In this document: positions 12,338-24,790 of the stretch, in pieces | Layout: each line of letters begins with the position of its first letter | Numbering within the stretch: the stretch's first letter is position 1 | Source: Ceratodon purpureus | Lineage: Eukaryota > Streptophyta > Bryopsida > Pseudoditrichales > Ditrichaceae | Assembly (NCBI GenBank): GCA_014871385.1 | Contig: CM026423.1 | Span: 8,642,803 to 8,706,802 of the forward strand | Reading direction: 5' to 3' | DNA length: 64,000 nt | Notes under the pieces: model-generated | Database searches by the model: none | What the model was told of the DNA's origin: nothing | What the model saw: the letters and a program-made list of their open reading frames with translations, nothing else | Made by a program: the position numbers and the translations under genes

Positions 12338-13728
12338 CTCATCTTCACTTGTTTCTTCATGGTTGTCCTGATATGTAGGTGGAGTTGTGTGTGCAGGATT
12401 TGAAGGAGGCGATGTGCATTGTGGCTCCTTACCTCTACCATTTGCTGGAGGATGCTGCCTTGGGCGCCCCCTTCCCCTCCCGCCTCTGCTGCCGCGCCCT
12501 CTCCCTGCCGTTGACGTCGTGCCTCTTCCCGGGCCTCTCCCTCCTCTCTGCTCCGCACTCTCTCAGCCCCCTGCTCCGCGCCTCGCCCCTCGACCCCTTC
12601 CCCGCGGCCTCTGTGACCCTTCCCCCACTTCGCCTAGGCGGCCGTCCCCCTGTCGGCACTCCTCAGTGCCTGCGTACAGAGACCAGAGGTCTCCTTCGAC
12701 CTCCTGGCCGAGCTCCCCACTCCCCCGCCCTCGACCTGCAGCATCAGATCTGGGGCCCCCGACCCCCAGCCCCTCTTCTCGGGACACTCTCTTCTTCCCT
12801 CGCCCCCCTCCTTTGCTGTGTCTGATCTCCCCGCCCTCCTCCATGTTCCTCAGCAGTGACTTCGCACCCCCTCAGTTGCTCCTTCACAGTGATCTCTCTC
12901 TCACCATTCACCCCATCTCTGCTCCTCTTTTCTCTCACTATTTTGCCTCTGTCCCTCACATTGTCTCTCTGTCTTGTGGTTTCAGATTCTTGCAGATGAG
13001 GGACATTGTTGAGTCTTCAGTTTTGGGTAATGTTTTTTATTTTGATTCAAGCTTAGCATAAGATTTTGAGGTTTTGTCACAAATCATGTATGTAAATGCT
13101 TGGAAGATCTTGTAATCAACTGCAAATTGAATCACAGCCCCCATTTCTCATGAGTCACAGCCCCCATTTCTTGTGTATGCAGCTTTGTAGCCGTCATGCA
13201 TTGATTTCCCTTCTAATTTTTGATCCTAGGCCCTCAATCTAGAGTGCTAGGAGGTTATTTGTGTTTGTATGAGCTTGCTTTTGGTTGTCTCATTCATTTA
13301 GTGATGTCTTGAAAGTTGCAGTATTTAGGTCTAGTTGCCATAGTCTTGCAGTGGAGCTTGTCCATGGACTGTGAAATCTGACTTTGCAACCGAATTCTGA
13401 ACCAATCACAAGCCATGGCCAACGTTACCCCATTATTCACAGTGGGAGACCCTTTTTTGAGTTGACCTACCCCTTCTTCATCCCCATGCCCCTCCTACCA
13501 TGGTCACCTAAAATTTATGACAGGGCAGTAAAGGAGAAGTCACCCCATTGGTTCCCTGCTGCCCCAGTTGAGATTTTTACACTGTTTCATGTCATATCTT
13601 TTGTTTTACAAATCACCTCTTTGAAAAAATTACATTTCCATGTTCGTTTTTCTAAAAGGAATCTACACAAAAAATCCCAAGATTTTAGGGTAAAATTTGA
13701 GCTCGCAGTAACCTGCCCAAAATTGACT

Positions 13729-13747
13729 GCGACCACATTTCGGTCGC
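13729..13747. other. Subterminal hairpin of the piggyBac element
   Basis: GCGACC and GGTCGC are perfectly complementary around a 7-nt loop, 16 bp inside the right end of the element. Subterminal palindromes in DNA transposons often bind the transposase; that role here is inferred. Confidence 0.5.
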
Positions 13748-13751
13748 TGGT

Positions 13752-13762
13752 GCAGTTAGGGG
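13752..13762 (-). repeat. piggyBac right terminal inverted repeat
   Basis: Reads CCCCTAACTGC inward on the minus strand, immediately before TTAA at 13763-13766. It matches the left end at 10 of 11 positions. Confidence 0.75.
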
Positions 13763-13766
13763 TTAA

Positions 13767-15002
13767 TCTTATCACTAGAAACAAAAGAAATATCAACATA
13801 AAAACACACATTTCCAAAGAACCACGATGGAACTCAAACACAGGTCTACAATCTTTAACCAAACCAGCTTTCATATTCACTCATGTAAAAATTTATATAA
13901 AATAAAAACCAAAAATACAAGAAATGAAATTCATGCCAGAATCTTCAACAGATATCAAAGCATGATAGGACTCCGAATTCAGTTACACTCTTCTATCCAG
14001 AAACACTCTTCCCATCCCAATTCAGCAATGAACCAGAACTCAATTCCTCGTGTCTCTATCATTCCGCAATCAACAGAATCCAAACACTCACAAACAGTAC
14101 TCCCTCTCATCACTCCTCTCATAACTTACATTCTCCCTCACATGATCAACCACAAATCCAAACAAACATTCCAACCTCCAAACACCTCACCTCAAAACTC
14201 TGAAAAACCAAAAAAAAGAAAAAAAGAAAAGAAAAACTTAGACTTAACCAAACATCTAAACATCGATCAGTGACTCATTTCTAACTGAGAAAGTCTTGAT
14301 TCTAGAAGGTTGATATTCTTCACTAAACCATGTTGTACTTTTCACATGCTCTCATTCATACTAAGCCTTAACCAAACACCTAAACATGGATCAGTAACTC
14401 ATTCACTGATTGAGAAAGTGTTGATGATTCTAGACTCATTTCTAACTGAGAAAGTGTTGATTCTAGAAACTTGATTGATGTTCACTGAATTACCATGTTT
14501 TCACATGCACTCATGCTAGAGCATAGTGAGTGTCTCCTCCGGACAGAAATGCAGTTTGCGTCGTACATACGTGGTGAGCCACACCATTGCATGTCCAGTC
14601 ACGTTCATTCCACAGGAAAGTTGACAACAATCACAATTATGAATCACAATGGCCATGCTCTCGGCTTCCACACCATTCCAGCCTCCCAAGCGGGGCTGGT
14701 CACCACCTTGCATTTCACCCAACACACTTATCAGTAACTCACTGCCACATCAGGAGTGTAATTGTGTGAGCTGGCGATTGAGCCTGAACCATAACGTCTC
14801 TCCTTTGTAAGGATACCTACCAAGCTGTGCTTGCTCCTTTCCTACCTTGCACTGTTTGATTCGGTGCTATCCGGCCTCCTCACAGAATCAGTCACCTCAG
14901 GTGCGATCTGAGGGTGGGGGAGCTACCCACCTCTTGGACTCAATCGGTGCCGTTGGGAAGTAACCGCACTGGAATTTCATGGTTCCACTGTTCCAGGTTG
15001 CC
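13767..15002. other. Intergenic stretch upstream of the NPF gene
   Basis: No convincing coding region: the frames at 13827-14273 and 14495-14769 have no recognisable motif. It holds a partial direct duplication (14238-14515, listed separately) and becomes less AT-rich from about 14.8 kb toward the presumed NPF promoter. Confidence 0.5.
14238..14515. repeat. Imperfect direct repeats
   Basis: 'cttaaccaaacatctaaaca' recurs at about 14366 with one change. 'actcatttctaactgagaaa' recurs about 160 bp downstream, each time followed by 'gt(c/g)ttgattctagaa'. This indicates local duplication of a ~125-165 bp block. No coding content. Confidence 0.55.
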
Positions 15003-15009
15003 TATAAAT
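15003..15009 (+). promoter_or_regulatory. Possible TATA box of the NPF gene
   Basis: TATAAAT within 'cctataaatgaaatt', about 0.9 kb upstream of the first NPF coding exon and at the edge of a less AT-rich block. The distance implies a long or spliced 5' leader. Position and motif only; no transcript evidence. Confidence 0.3.
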
Positions 15010-15893
15010 GAAATTCTTTGATGGCTGTATTCTATTCTCTTCATGCGGGTGTTTCATGACTAGAGTCGCGGCTAGATGGGCGGTGACTGAGATTATAGGT
15101 TCATATTGGACTGTTTGGTCTTCGTTTTCTAGCTTTCTGTATATAATAAACGAAACGGTCATGAATTTAAGCGGTGTGACTGTGGTCGTTGTCTGGAGTC
15201 TCTCCTTCAATGTTGTGTGCCTCTAGTAGTAGGAGGTATGGTGATGTTGTCTGAGGAGTAGGGTGGTTTGGTTCAGGGTAAGTCGGTTGTGTTTGTTTTT
15301 GGTATGGGGAAGAGAGTCTTATAATCCACCCAGTTGAAGGTGTCGACGTTCAAGTTCACGGGACTTAATTCATAGTGTACAAAGCAGGCTGCGCCTGCTC
15401 CTGTTGCCCCAATTGCCAGACTTGCTCAGATACAATCTCGACAAGTTAAATATGGTACGTTGTATTCCAAAACCAACAAGCCACCTTCAAAGTTGGGAAA
15501 AGTGTGGGTATAACTAACCTTATTAAGAGCCTCTTACAACGTTAACAGCTCAAGCACTCATACAATTACAAGACGAGTACTACTTTGATGAGTCGGAACA
15601 CTCAACAATGTGTCTGACTGCAACTCAAATATTGATTCACAAACGTCATGAAAACCTTTGCAATCCAGCAAAATATATATATCCACTGTAGTTGTGCACA
15701 CTATAACACTTTCTTTTCTACAGAGGCGATCAGTTAACGTGTTCCTATAAATTTTCACAAAGATTGCTTGATCATCATAATTTGGACGTCTGTAGCTAAC
15801 CGAAGTACCACGTTGTCCTTACACTCGTTAGTCCCCCGGTGCAACTCTTGAGATGGAGTAATAAGTCGATTGTGATGGAATTCGGTGCATGTG

Positions 15894-18800
15894 ATGCTGA
15901 ATTTTCTGATCAAAACATTGCAGGCTTCAAGAGGCTCTCAGCTCGTGGAAGAAAGGAACAAGAGAGTGGTGCCGCTGTCGAGGGAGTATGAAAGTTCCTC
16001 ACAAAAAGGCGTCAACTTTGCCCAGGACGGGTCAGTTGATTTTCGAGGGAATCCTATCAATAAGTTGACAACTGGTCGAGTGAAGGCCAATGTCTTCATT
16101 ATAGGTGAATTCTTGCTTTAAAAGAAAGTGGGGGCATATTCTACCTTTTGTGTCATTTCCAAGTAAGGAGGGATGGGTTAAAATACTCAGGAATCAGCTG
16201 TTCTTATCTTCATCTTCAGTTCTGGACTGATTTCTCATTTGATTTTTTGTAGTATTTGATATTATCTTTCCTATCATTAGTTCTATAGATTTGTTGCAAA
16301 TTGTTGAGTTTTTAAATTCATGCACTGGCCTTCAACTGGGAAGTGCCCAAAGAAACCAGTTGTTCTTTTTCCTTTTTGCAGATTTTTTAATAATTTAAGA
16401 ATAAGATTTGAATAAGATTTTGGGTGATGGCTAAGTGAAATTTGTCGAGATATATCTCTTGGTTGAAAAGGCTAAAATCTATATTAAGCTTCTTCCAGCG
16501 TTGTTTTCTTGTAACACTGAATTTGTATGCATGTGTGAATTTGGGATGTTTAAACTAATATGATATTGGATTTGTTTGTGGAGCAGGAATGGAAATAGCA
16601 GAAAGATTGGCATTTTATGGCATATCTGCAAATCTGGTCACTTACCTCACCAGAGTTCTTCATGAGGGAACAGCACCATCAGCAAAAAATGTGAACAACT
16701 GGATTGGTGCTACTTTTCTGGCACCTCTATTAGGAGCGTTTCTTGCAGATGCCTATTGGGGCCGCTTTTGGACAATACTAGTCTTTGGATGTGTGTACTT
16801 TGTGGTAAGTGAACTGATATATTTCCCTGTACACACTTTGTTATTGCTCCTTGTTCTAAATCAGTTAAGAACATTTCACAATTTTTGAGTGAATGTAAAG
16901 CAATTGAGATGCAAGTATGATTATCTAGAATATCTAATGTTCTGGCTCCAGTAAATACATGCCTTGCCACTGTGCCAGTAATATATCTCATCATCTCATT
17001 TATCTACTTCCAAAGCATTGGTCCTTTCATTCCAGTACTTGATGCCAACAATGTACCAGGGGCTGCTCTGTCAAAGAATATCATCTTTTGCCATTGAATG
17101 TATAAAATCTTCCAAAATTCTTGACCTGCTAGAATTCTTGTGGAACAGGGAATTGTTATGCTGACACTCTCAGTGTCATTGGACTTTTTTAAACCTACTC
17201 CATGCTCACCAACAGCCTCCTTCTGCCCACCAGCAACAGCAACTCAAGTGGGCTTCTTCTACTTCTCTCTGTACCTCATGTCCTTTGGCTCAGGCAGCAT
17301 GAAACCCTGTGTTGCGGCCTTTGGCGCTGATCAGTTTGATGAGGAGGACAAGAGTGAAAACAATGCAAAGAAATCGTTTTTCAACTGGTGGGTTTTTGGC
17401 ATCAGCATTGGCGGGCTCCTTTCAGCAACAGTGATGGTCTATATCCAGGACTCTGTGAGCTGGGGATGGGGATTCGGAGTACCTGCTGCATGTTTGGGTC
17501 TGTTTCTAATAGTGTATATAGCAGGGATCCCGTTCTACAGGCACAAAGCCCCCATGGGTAGTCCCATCACTCAGATTGTACAAGTAATGGTTGCAGCGGC
17601 GCGCAACTGGCATGCTAAACTTCCAGCGGATTCAGAACTCTTGTATGAAGTTCGTGACAAAGAGGCCCTACTCCTAGGAAGACGGCCCATTTCCCATTCA
17701 AATACTTTCAGGTACAAATCACACCTCACAACCCCAAATGGGCTCAAAGGAACATATTTCACATCATCCATGAACATGCAAATGAAATAATCTCTTTTGA
17801 ATTTAATATTTAAACATAAAATATGTGAGGAAAAGCCTATATATTTTAAGATCTCAATTTATTGAATTAATAATGTAAAATTGAAGGAGAAGTTCAGAAG
17901 TATGGGTCCACGTGAGAGTAAATAGTAATATGTTTCAATTAAAATTTCCAGCAGTTCCAAAATCCATCCATCCATCCATCCATCCGTCCATTCCAACCTA
18001 GGGCTTGAAAAGGGTTCCTGAGAAGAGAGAAATTGTGTCTAGAAAACACCTGCTCTGATTGTTCTACCTGAGATAAGTTAACACGTGAAGAATAGGTGAT
18101 AAACTTTATCTCACTTCAAATGCAAGCCTAATAAAAAAACAAGACAAAACTCTAGTGACCAGATAAGTCCACCACTGTAGAAAAAAAAACCCAGATCTCC
18201 CATGAGGTGGGTTTAAAAACAGAACCCCATATTTGGCCCCTCTGTATCCCAAGAAACAACACAGTCCAGTCTCATTTTTAGTTCACTGCTGTCCCTCAAC
18301 ATGCCCATTATGCAGATTCCTCCCAACCCACAAGCCCATTACTGGGATTCTGGACACTTTTAAAAATCAAAAGCAACCTGTAAAATTAGGTCTGTCCATT
18401 GGTAGTTGTAACTCAACCTCCATGTAGATGTGAAGAACCTCCAGGTCTCCAAACACCACAACAGTATCACAGTTGTACCTGAAACTTCACCCGAAAATCA
18501 CGAACCCAGTAGGCTTGAAACGCGTTTCTCCTCTCCCATATGCAGAACCATACGATCAACCAGAACATTCCTTGACTTATTCACGCCCCATGAAACCCAT
18601 CCCAAGGTCAGTCCTCTCCTCAAAAATTAAAATCCCTCCCGCAATCCTCATACTTTGCCGAATCGGCCATGGGAAGGATTGTCATACAACACATGTCATC
18701 CTAATTCTAGAAACCTACTCCACACTAGGTCTAAACCAGGCATGAAATGAAATGGACCACAGAAGATGGGAATCAATGGAATGCAAACAACGTCACTGCT

Positions 18801-21769
18801 GCGTCTGAAACCTAAAAAACAGTTGCTCCCAAAATAAGACATAAATATGATTAAATTATGGTTTTTGGAATCATTTGAGGAGAGAGAGGTCAAAGGGTGG
18901 CTGTATATTATTGGGCGTATCACCTCTCCAACAGGTTCGTAGACAGGTGCAAGTTGCTGCAGAAATGAGGAAGTGCTAAATATAAGTTTTATGGTATAAT
19001 AATGGACTAAATTATTAGTGGTTTTTAGAATCTGTTTGTGAACATGGGACTCGGGAGTGACTGGAGTGGGTTCAATTTTAAGAATGTGCCTCAAGGTAAG
19101 GAGTGAATGGGAGGGGTTCGGTGTGTATTTATGTAGGAGCTGATTTGAAATATAAATTTTATGAACAATAATAATTAGGTCAAAGTAAATTATTTCATTG
19201 AATTTTATTACTTAAAGGATAGAAATGGGAATTGATTACTACATCTTTAATTTCTACATACTATAGTTTAAATTTTAGTTTCTTAATTATAGTAAAGTTA
19301 AGTTTATTTCATTCATTAAAGCATTGGAATTTAAAACATACGTAGCACTTTTCTTTCTCAAGTAATGAATATAATTTGAATTAGCTAAATAATACTAATC
19401 AATGTAGTTGATGTTGATAGAATAAATTAGAGTGAATATTTACTTCATTGATTTTTATATCCATATATTTATATATTTATTAATGATTTGTTCAATACTA
19501 TATGACTAATAAAGATCCTCTATAAAATCACAACATCTGAATCTTCTGAAGTAATTTAAATATATTAATAATTACAATAATGTAAAGTACTATAGTGAAT
19601 CTTTAAATTAATGTAAATATATTAATAATTACAATAATTTATAGTACTACAGTAATCAACGTTGAAAATGTATAGTTGATCCTATGCAATCATGAGTTTC
19701 AAAAGCCATGATGGATAAAGATATGTAAGATTGAAATTGTTATCATGAAAATTTGAATAATAATTACAAATGAACAAATAATCATAATTTCTAAATGAAT
19801 ATAATTAGAAATGAAAAATAGTAAATTATATCCTTAACATATCTTTATCTAGTTGCTGAAAACTCTAAAAGTCCTTCTTCTATTCGCTTTTAGTTAAACA
19901 ATCAACTATTACTTATTCCTGTGATCATCTTTGAATATCACTTTATAATAGATTCAATGAAGAATATCCCTAAATAATTAAAAATCATCACAGTTTCTAA
20001 GTTAAAACATTAATCTATTCATTGATATTTTTGAGATTTTGTTTAACTCATTTCTGAATTCACAAAGTTTACAATATTTTCACATAAGGAAAAATAATCA
20101 GGCTACAAACCAAATAGTACTACCGTATTAGAGTTTTATTGGAATTTGTTTTAGACTTCTTTCTAGACACAATGTAATCTTTAGTTGATTAAAACTACTT
20201 CAAATCTTGATTTGATTTTGATTTTGATTTTGAATATTAATCTCTAATCCAACTATAATTATCTAACAAATTATTTATAAAAATGAGATTTTACTTCGTC
20301 AAATCTAAGAGTTGCATGTAAGTTATATAAACACAACAAACTTAAACATTGTAAGATTATAAAGTCTAACAAAACTACCTTCAAACCTACGTAATCAATC
20401 ATTTATGGCCATCATACTTCATTCATGCTAAAACAATTTTAAGTCAAAAGCCTAAAAGAACAAACTTAACACACAATTCTAAAAACTTGAACTCAATCAC
20501 ATCTTTCCATCAATTTTCGGAGGCGGAAACTAACATTCAGATAAGCACTCTTTTGGATTCATTTTATTATGCTTCCTTCCATGCATTCAAAAAAGAATTC
20601 ATCATGTCTTGTACGATTTTCCAAGCTATTGTCTCTAGTGTACCAAAATTGTTGTTAGTGATAATAACATCAATCACCAACATATGTATGTAATGTCGAC
20701 TAAGTGTCTACTCTTGAAAAGGGAGTAGATCTTTACTTCCATACCTTCGTCCTGTGGGCATTGGATTGGGGTGGATCGAAGAGACACTTAATTCACGTCC
20801 GTCTCCAAAGTTTCTCTCTCTAATGTCGACTCTTCTTGTTGCAGGTTTCTAGACAAAGCGGCGGTGATGCAAGCGGACGAAACAAAGCTTGATCACAGCA
20901 GCCAAGCGCTGCAGAGGCCCAGTCCATGGAAGCTGTGCACGGTGACGGAGGTCGAGGAGGTGAAGCTCGTGCTCCGATTACTTCCCATCTGGGTCTGCAC
21001 AGTGCTGTTCGCCACCATGCCTGCGCAAATATCCACATTCTACACACGGCAAGGAAACACGCTCGACGTCAACGTGGGAAGTTTCAGGATCCCTGCAGCG
21101 TCACTCCAAAGCGTGAACCCGATCACGATCGTCATCCTCATGCCGCTCTACGACCGCGTGTTCGTGCCAGTGCTGCGTCGGTTCACTGGGAATGTTCGAG
21201 GTATATCGATGCTGCAGCGGATTGGAGTCGGGTTGTTGATCTCGTTGCTGTCGATGGTGGCAGCAGCGATTACTGAGGTGAAGCGGTTGTCGGTTGCGAG
21301 GGAGCATGGGTTGATGGACCATCCGGAGAAGACTGTGCCGCTGTCTGTGTTTATCCTGCTGCCGCAGTATATTTTGATAGGAGCGGCTGAGGTGTTTACC
21401 AGTGTTGGCGCGTTGGAGTTTTTCTATGACCAGGCGCCGGACTCGATGCGGAGCCTCGGGACTGCGCTGTTTCTGACCACGATTGGCGTTGGGAATTTTC
21501 TGAGCAGTGTGCTGCTCAGCGCCATCGTTCACGTCACGGAGCATAACCATCAGAGCTGGATCGTTGATAACTTGAACCATTGTCGTTTGGATTTGTTTTA
21601 CTGGTTGCTTGCAGGTTTGAGCGGACTGAATCTCTGCTTCTTCATGGGACTGGGGCACTGGTATAAGTATAAGAAGACGGAGAGCGTCGCTGAACTTACA
21701 GACGCAGACAGCAGCTCGAAAGGCGTTGTTGCTCTTTCTCCTGTTCGCTCGCGCACTATTAGCTCTTAA
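15894..21769 (+). CDS. NPF: NPF (NRT1/PTR) family proton-coupled transporter
   Basis: Plasma-membrane or tonoplast symporter of the major facilitator superfamily; family substrates include nitrate, peptides, hormones and glucosinolates. Coding exons: 15894-16104, 16587-16804, 17149-17711, 20845-21769, all GT-AG, giving 638 residues, slightly longer than the usual ~600. Family marks: FAQDGSVDFRGNP near the N-terminus; the proton-coupling ExxER as EIAER followed by LAFYGISANLVTYLT; LADAYWGR at the end of the next helix; SFGSGSMKPCVAAFGADQFD; FFNWWVFGISIG; and RFLDKAAV reconstituted exactly across the exon 3/4 junction. The expected 12 membrane helices are hydrophobic throughout. Intron 3 is 3.1 kb. 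The start is the least certain part: ATG 15894 is in frame, but 'ttgcag' at 15918-15923 could be an acceptor for an upstream exon. The subfamily and substrate cannot be assigned. Confidence 0.9.
17963..17991. repeat. (CCAT)n microsatellite
   Basis: About seven CCAT units, one changed to CCGT, inside NPF intron 3. Confidence 0.8.
19558..19660. repeat. 57-bp tandem duplication
   Basis: 'aaatatattaataattacaa' occurs at 19558 and again at 19615, each followed by similar 'tagtact...' sequence. Within NPF intron 3. Confidence 0.6.
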
Positions 21770-23187
21770 GGCTCTGCAGTAGGTTGAACTGATCAGAGAA
21801 GTGAAGTCATCTGCTCTGCAGTTATAAACTCAGTGATGGTGTTAATCCGTCAACATTAGAGATGTTAATTTTGTTATCTATAGGTAAGGCCATTGACAGT
21901 TTCCGTTTTTACAAGGAATGAATGGTGAACACTGATAGATCCTGTAATTAATGAAACCCAGGCAATTATCGGTATTAAGGACCAACCACAGAATCTTACT
22001 TGTGCACAACAATTCAAAACATGTTATTGAGGAATGTGTAAGTTCACAATGGAATAAATGTTAAAAAACTATCGATGAAGCAATCTAGATAAATGTTTGG
22101 ATACCAATTTATTTTTTGAAGATGCTGTTATTTTATGGTTATTGATAGCTAATTTGTTTTGTGTAACTTGTAAGCCAGTTTTTCATCAAGGTGTTGGTAA
22201 GTCTGGATTCTCTGAATGGGAAATTCTACTTATTCATTCCTAATAGGCTGCATGTGGATGTTGGGAATTTTGAATACGTCCAGATTACATTTTCGAATCG
22301 GGTGCCCGTTTTCCAATTTGAAAGGTGTAAGATCTTGAAGGTTTTATATGTTGTTTCTTGTGAATATGCTACATCCACAATCAGTTATGTAAGTTGGAGG
22401 ATTGAAAGGTTTGACAGAAGGTTGACTCATAATGCAGGCATCAACTCCTGGACCAGTTCATTGTGAATAATTTTACATAGCAACAGAAGTGAAGATCAAA
22501 ATGCGATGTTAACCACATTTTTGAGAATCATGATGCTTTGGTTTTGAGGCTTGTAATACACACCATTCTAGGAAAACAAAAGAAATTGGGCAAGTTAACA
22601 TTAGAATGAACATTGTTCTCCTCATCCTTGTAGAATCCTAATCCCCTATTCCAATCCAATTTATCTAAAATATTATACAATTCATCGTACAATTATCATT
22701 TGTAAAGATGAGGGATAATATGACACAATAATATGATTTTAAAATCAATCCAAATAATTTTTTAAATAATAAACTGCTTTTATGTAGTATTATGGCAATA
22801 TGGCATATTGGAGTGCTTATTTATTGGAAATTTTTCTGAAGTATAATAAAGGTTTTTTTGTTTAACTTTTATAGATGATATATTTATAGATGTTCTTGTA
22901 CATATGATGATGACAACTAGGAAATTATCCTTCCAACACACTGTTTATCATATGTAAGTAATTATATGTTTTAGATTCTATTTCTTTGCTAGATAAGCCA
23001 TTATTATGATAGGCAAATTTGATGAACTAATTTGTGAGGTTTTGAGAGGGATGAATGGGTGGTGCAATTTGGTATGGAAGGCTCATAATGTATGAAATGA
23101 TTGAGCTTAATTTGGCCATCCAATGGCATCTTTTATTTCTTTGTACGCGTATATGCACACACACACATATTGAAGTAGCCTTGGTGT
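21770..23187. other. 3' flank of NPF and intergenic DNA
   Basis: Contains the presumed NPF 3' untranslated region and AT-rich spacer. The 91-codon frame at 22191-22466 has no motif I recognise, and there is no other sign of a gene. Confidence 0.5.
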
Positions 23188-23190
23188 CAT

Positions 23191-23331
23191 CACTAGTAGA
23201 AATATGGTCCTTAAGGACTTGTCCGTATTGACTTAAATGGTCCAAAATGACTCAAATTGAGTGAAAATGAGTCATTTTGGACCATTTAAGTCAATACGGA
23301 CAAGTCCTTAAAGACCATATTTCTACTAGTG
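23191..23331. mobile_element. CACTA-type fold-back MITE, 141 bp
   Basis: Begins CACTAGTAGAAATATGGT and ends with its inverse. The two arms are complementary over about 62 bp with one mismatch (C/T at arm position 20). The insertion is bounded by a perfect 3-bp duplication, CAT (23188-23190 and 23332-23334), the size produced by CACTA transposases. The near-perfect arms indicate a recent insertion. It would fold into a long hairpin if transcribed. Confidence 0.85.
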
Positions 23332-23334
23332 CAT

Positions 23335-24790
23335 GATGTAATTAAGAGAATTGTTATTATAGTAACCTAAAGAAATTCAAAAGAATATAGAATATAGAAT
23401 TTATATAGAAGATAAGTAGTTTTCAAATTTTCCAAAGTGCTTTATTGACTTTTTTATTTTGGTAAGCTAGGATTTGTTGTTGCCTGCAACCTAATAATAC
23501 ACGTCATTATATTTCCGGTTTAAGAGAGTTACAAGGAGGGCAAGTAGGGCATGTGATTGCAGAATTTCTCTTCCTTGGGGAAGGGGTTTGCATGATGTTG
23601 GTTTGTGGGCCTTCGGTTTTCGAGCTTCCATCTAAGAACAGCCAATCTGCCAAAGGCAGCAATCTGTACATTTTTAATATAGTTTTATAACCAAAGACGA
23701 AATCTGATGGACGGACTCTGGACTTTGGCCCAGGGTGACAAAGCCAAAGTGCATGATTACGAACTAGAAACGGATAACAATTGCCAAGCTAAAGTAACAA
23801 TTTACACACATGACTTCTCGAAGGACGCAACCCTTCTATTGCAAAAGAACACAATGTCCGGAAAGAAATCCGAAAACGTGAAATACGGCAAAATCCAATC
23901 ATGGCATGGCTCTAATTTCCAAAGCGGGCGATCGCAAGTTGGCATAAAATTATGAATGCTCACACTTGCTCCCCAATCCGGTGATCGCTACGCATCTCTA
24001 CAAATTGGCGGTTGCGGTTTACTGGACCTGTGGACCCAGAGGAAGAAAGAGGAGGTCATGCGATGCACTCATGGGTTAAATGATTATTCCTATTCCCAGA
24101 CACGCAGCCTCGGGATGCTCATGTCCGGATCCCAACGCTGCAGTCAGCGAGACCAAGAACTTATTATTCCTCCGTATCGTATCACGGAACATCCTCACTC
24201 CCCTGTCCAAGACTCCAAGTGGAGACGTCTCCTCCTCAGGTTCCAAAGCTTTCTTGTAACCTGACCCCTAGGAAAGACAGATGCTGCAAGGAAAAGAATA
24301 TGTAACTTGCGTCAAAGAATAAATTGGGCTTTGGACTGGATAACTAACACGAGTACTACCAAACCTGTGGAGGATTCGGATTTTCTACCTGACTGTCAAC
24401 TGAGAGATGATGACAACTAGGTCTAGGTTGTGTGACAACTAGCGTAGCAAGTTACTCGACAGCAGAGGGGTTTCTTGCATCATGGAACAATATGCTAGAC
24501 ATATTCAAAACGAAATCCGCCTCCTCGAACCAAACGAGCAGGAACATCTTTAATGAATTTGAAATTCTAATAGTGACTGTAAAGTTCAATTGTGAACACC
24601 TTTATTCAAACAGGGTGTTTCTTGGGCCATTTTGTGACCATATGACATACAAATTTAAACACAAAATAAAGTTTGTGACCAAAAAATGGATAGTTGCAAC
24701 TAAGATCAAATGTCTACAAAACAACCACTGTACAGAAAATGCAGACAAGTGAATCAAAGGAACAGCTACTGTGGCAATCATTGCCATACA
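23335..24790. other. Intergenic DNA with an unexplained stop-broken frame
   Basis: Between the MITE and the 3' end of the IDM1-like gene. One plus-strand frame runs 23707-24264 (about 185 codons) with a single TGA at 23953-23955. The sequence is not strikingly AT-rich there, but no motif is recognisable. It may be a decayed gene fragment. Nothing else is supported. Confidence 0.35.

Larger units (their letters stand above)
8640..13766 (-). mobile_element. Apparently complete piggyBac-superfamily DNA transposon, 5.1 kb
   Basis: The element (8644-13762) is flanked on both sides by TTAA (8640-8643 and 13763-13766), the specific piggyBac target duplication. Its ends are inverted: CCCCTAAATGC on the left and CCCCTAACTGC read inward from the right, 10 of 11 identical. 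It encodes a piggyBac transposase on the minus strand (9711-11669). Between the transposase start and the right end lies a GC-rich region (about 11.6-12.9 kb) rich in Arg/Glu/Gly frames on the minus strand. A subterminal hairpin lies just inside the right end (13729-13747). An intact transposase frame with intact ends suggests fairly recent activity; whether it is active now cannot be judged. Confidence 0.85.
17712..20844 (+). other. Long intron 3 of the NPF gene
   Basis: A 3133 bp intron, much larger than its neighbours (482 and 344 bp), running from gtacaa to ttgcag. The 5' half is mixed composition and the 3' half strongly AT-rich. It contains a (CCAT)n microsatellite and a short tandem duplication, and no recognisable gene. 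Insertion of an old mobile element is plausible but no ends were found. Confidence 0.7.

Noticed and set aside
22191..22466. 91-codon plus-strand frame after NPF
   Set aside because: No motif, lies in 3' flank; probably chance.
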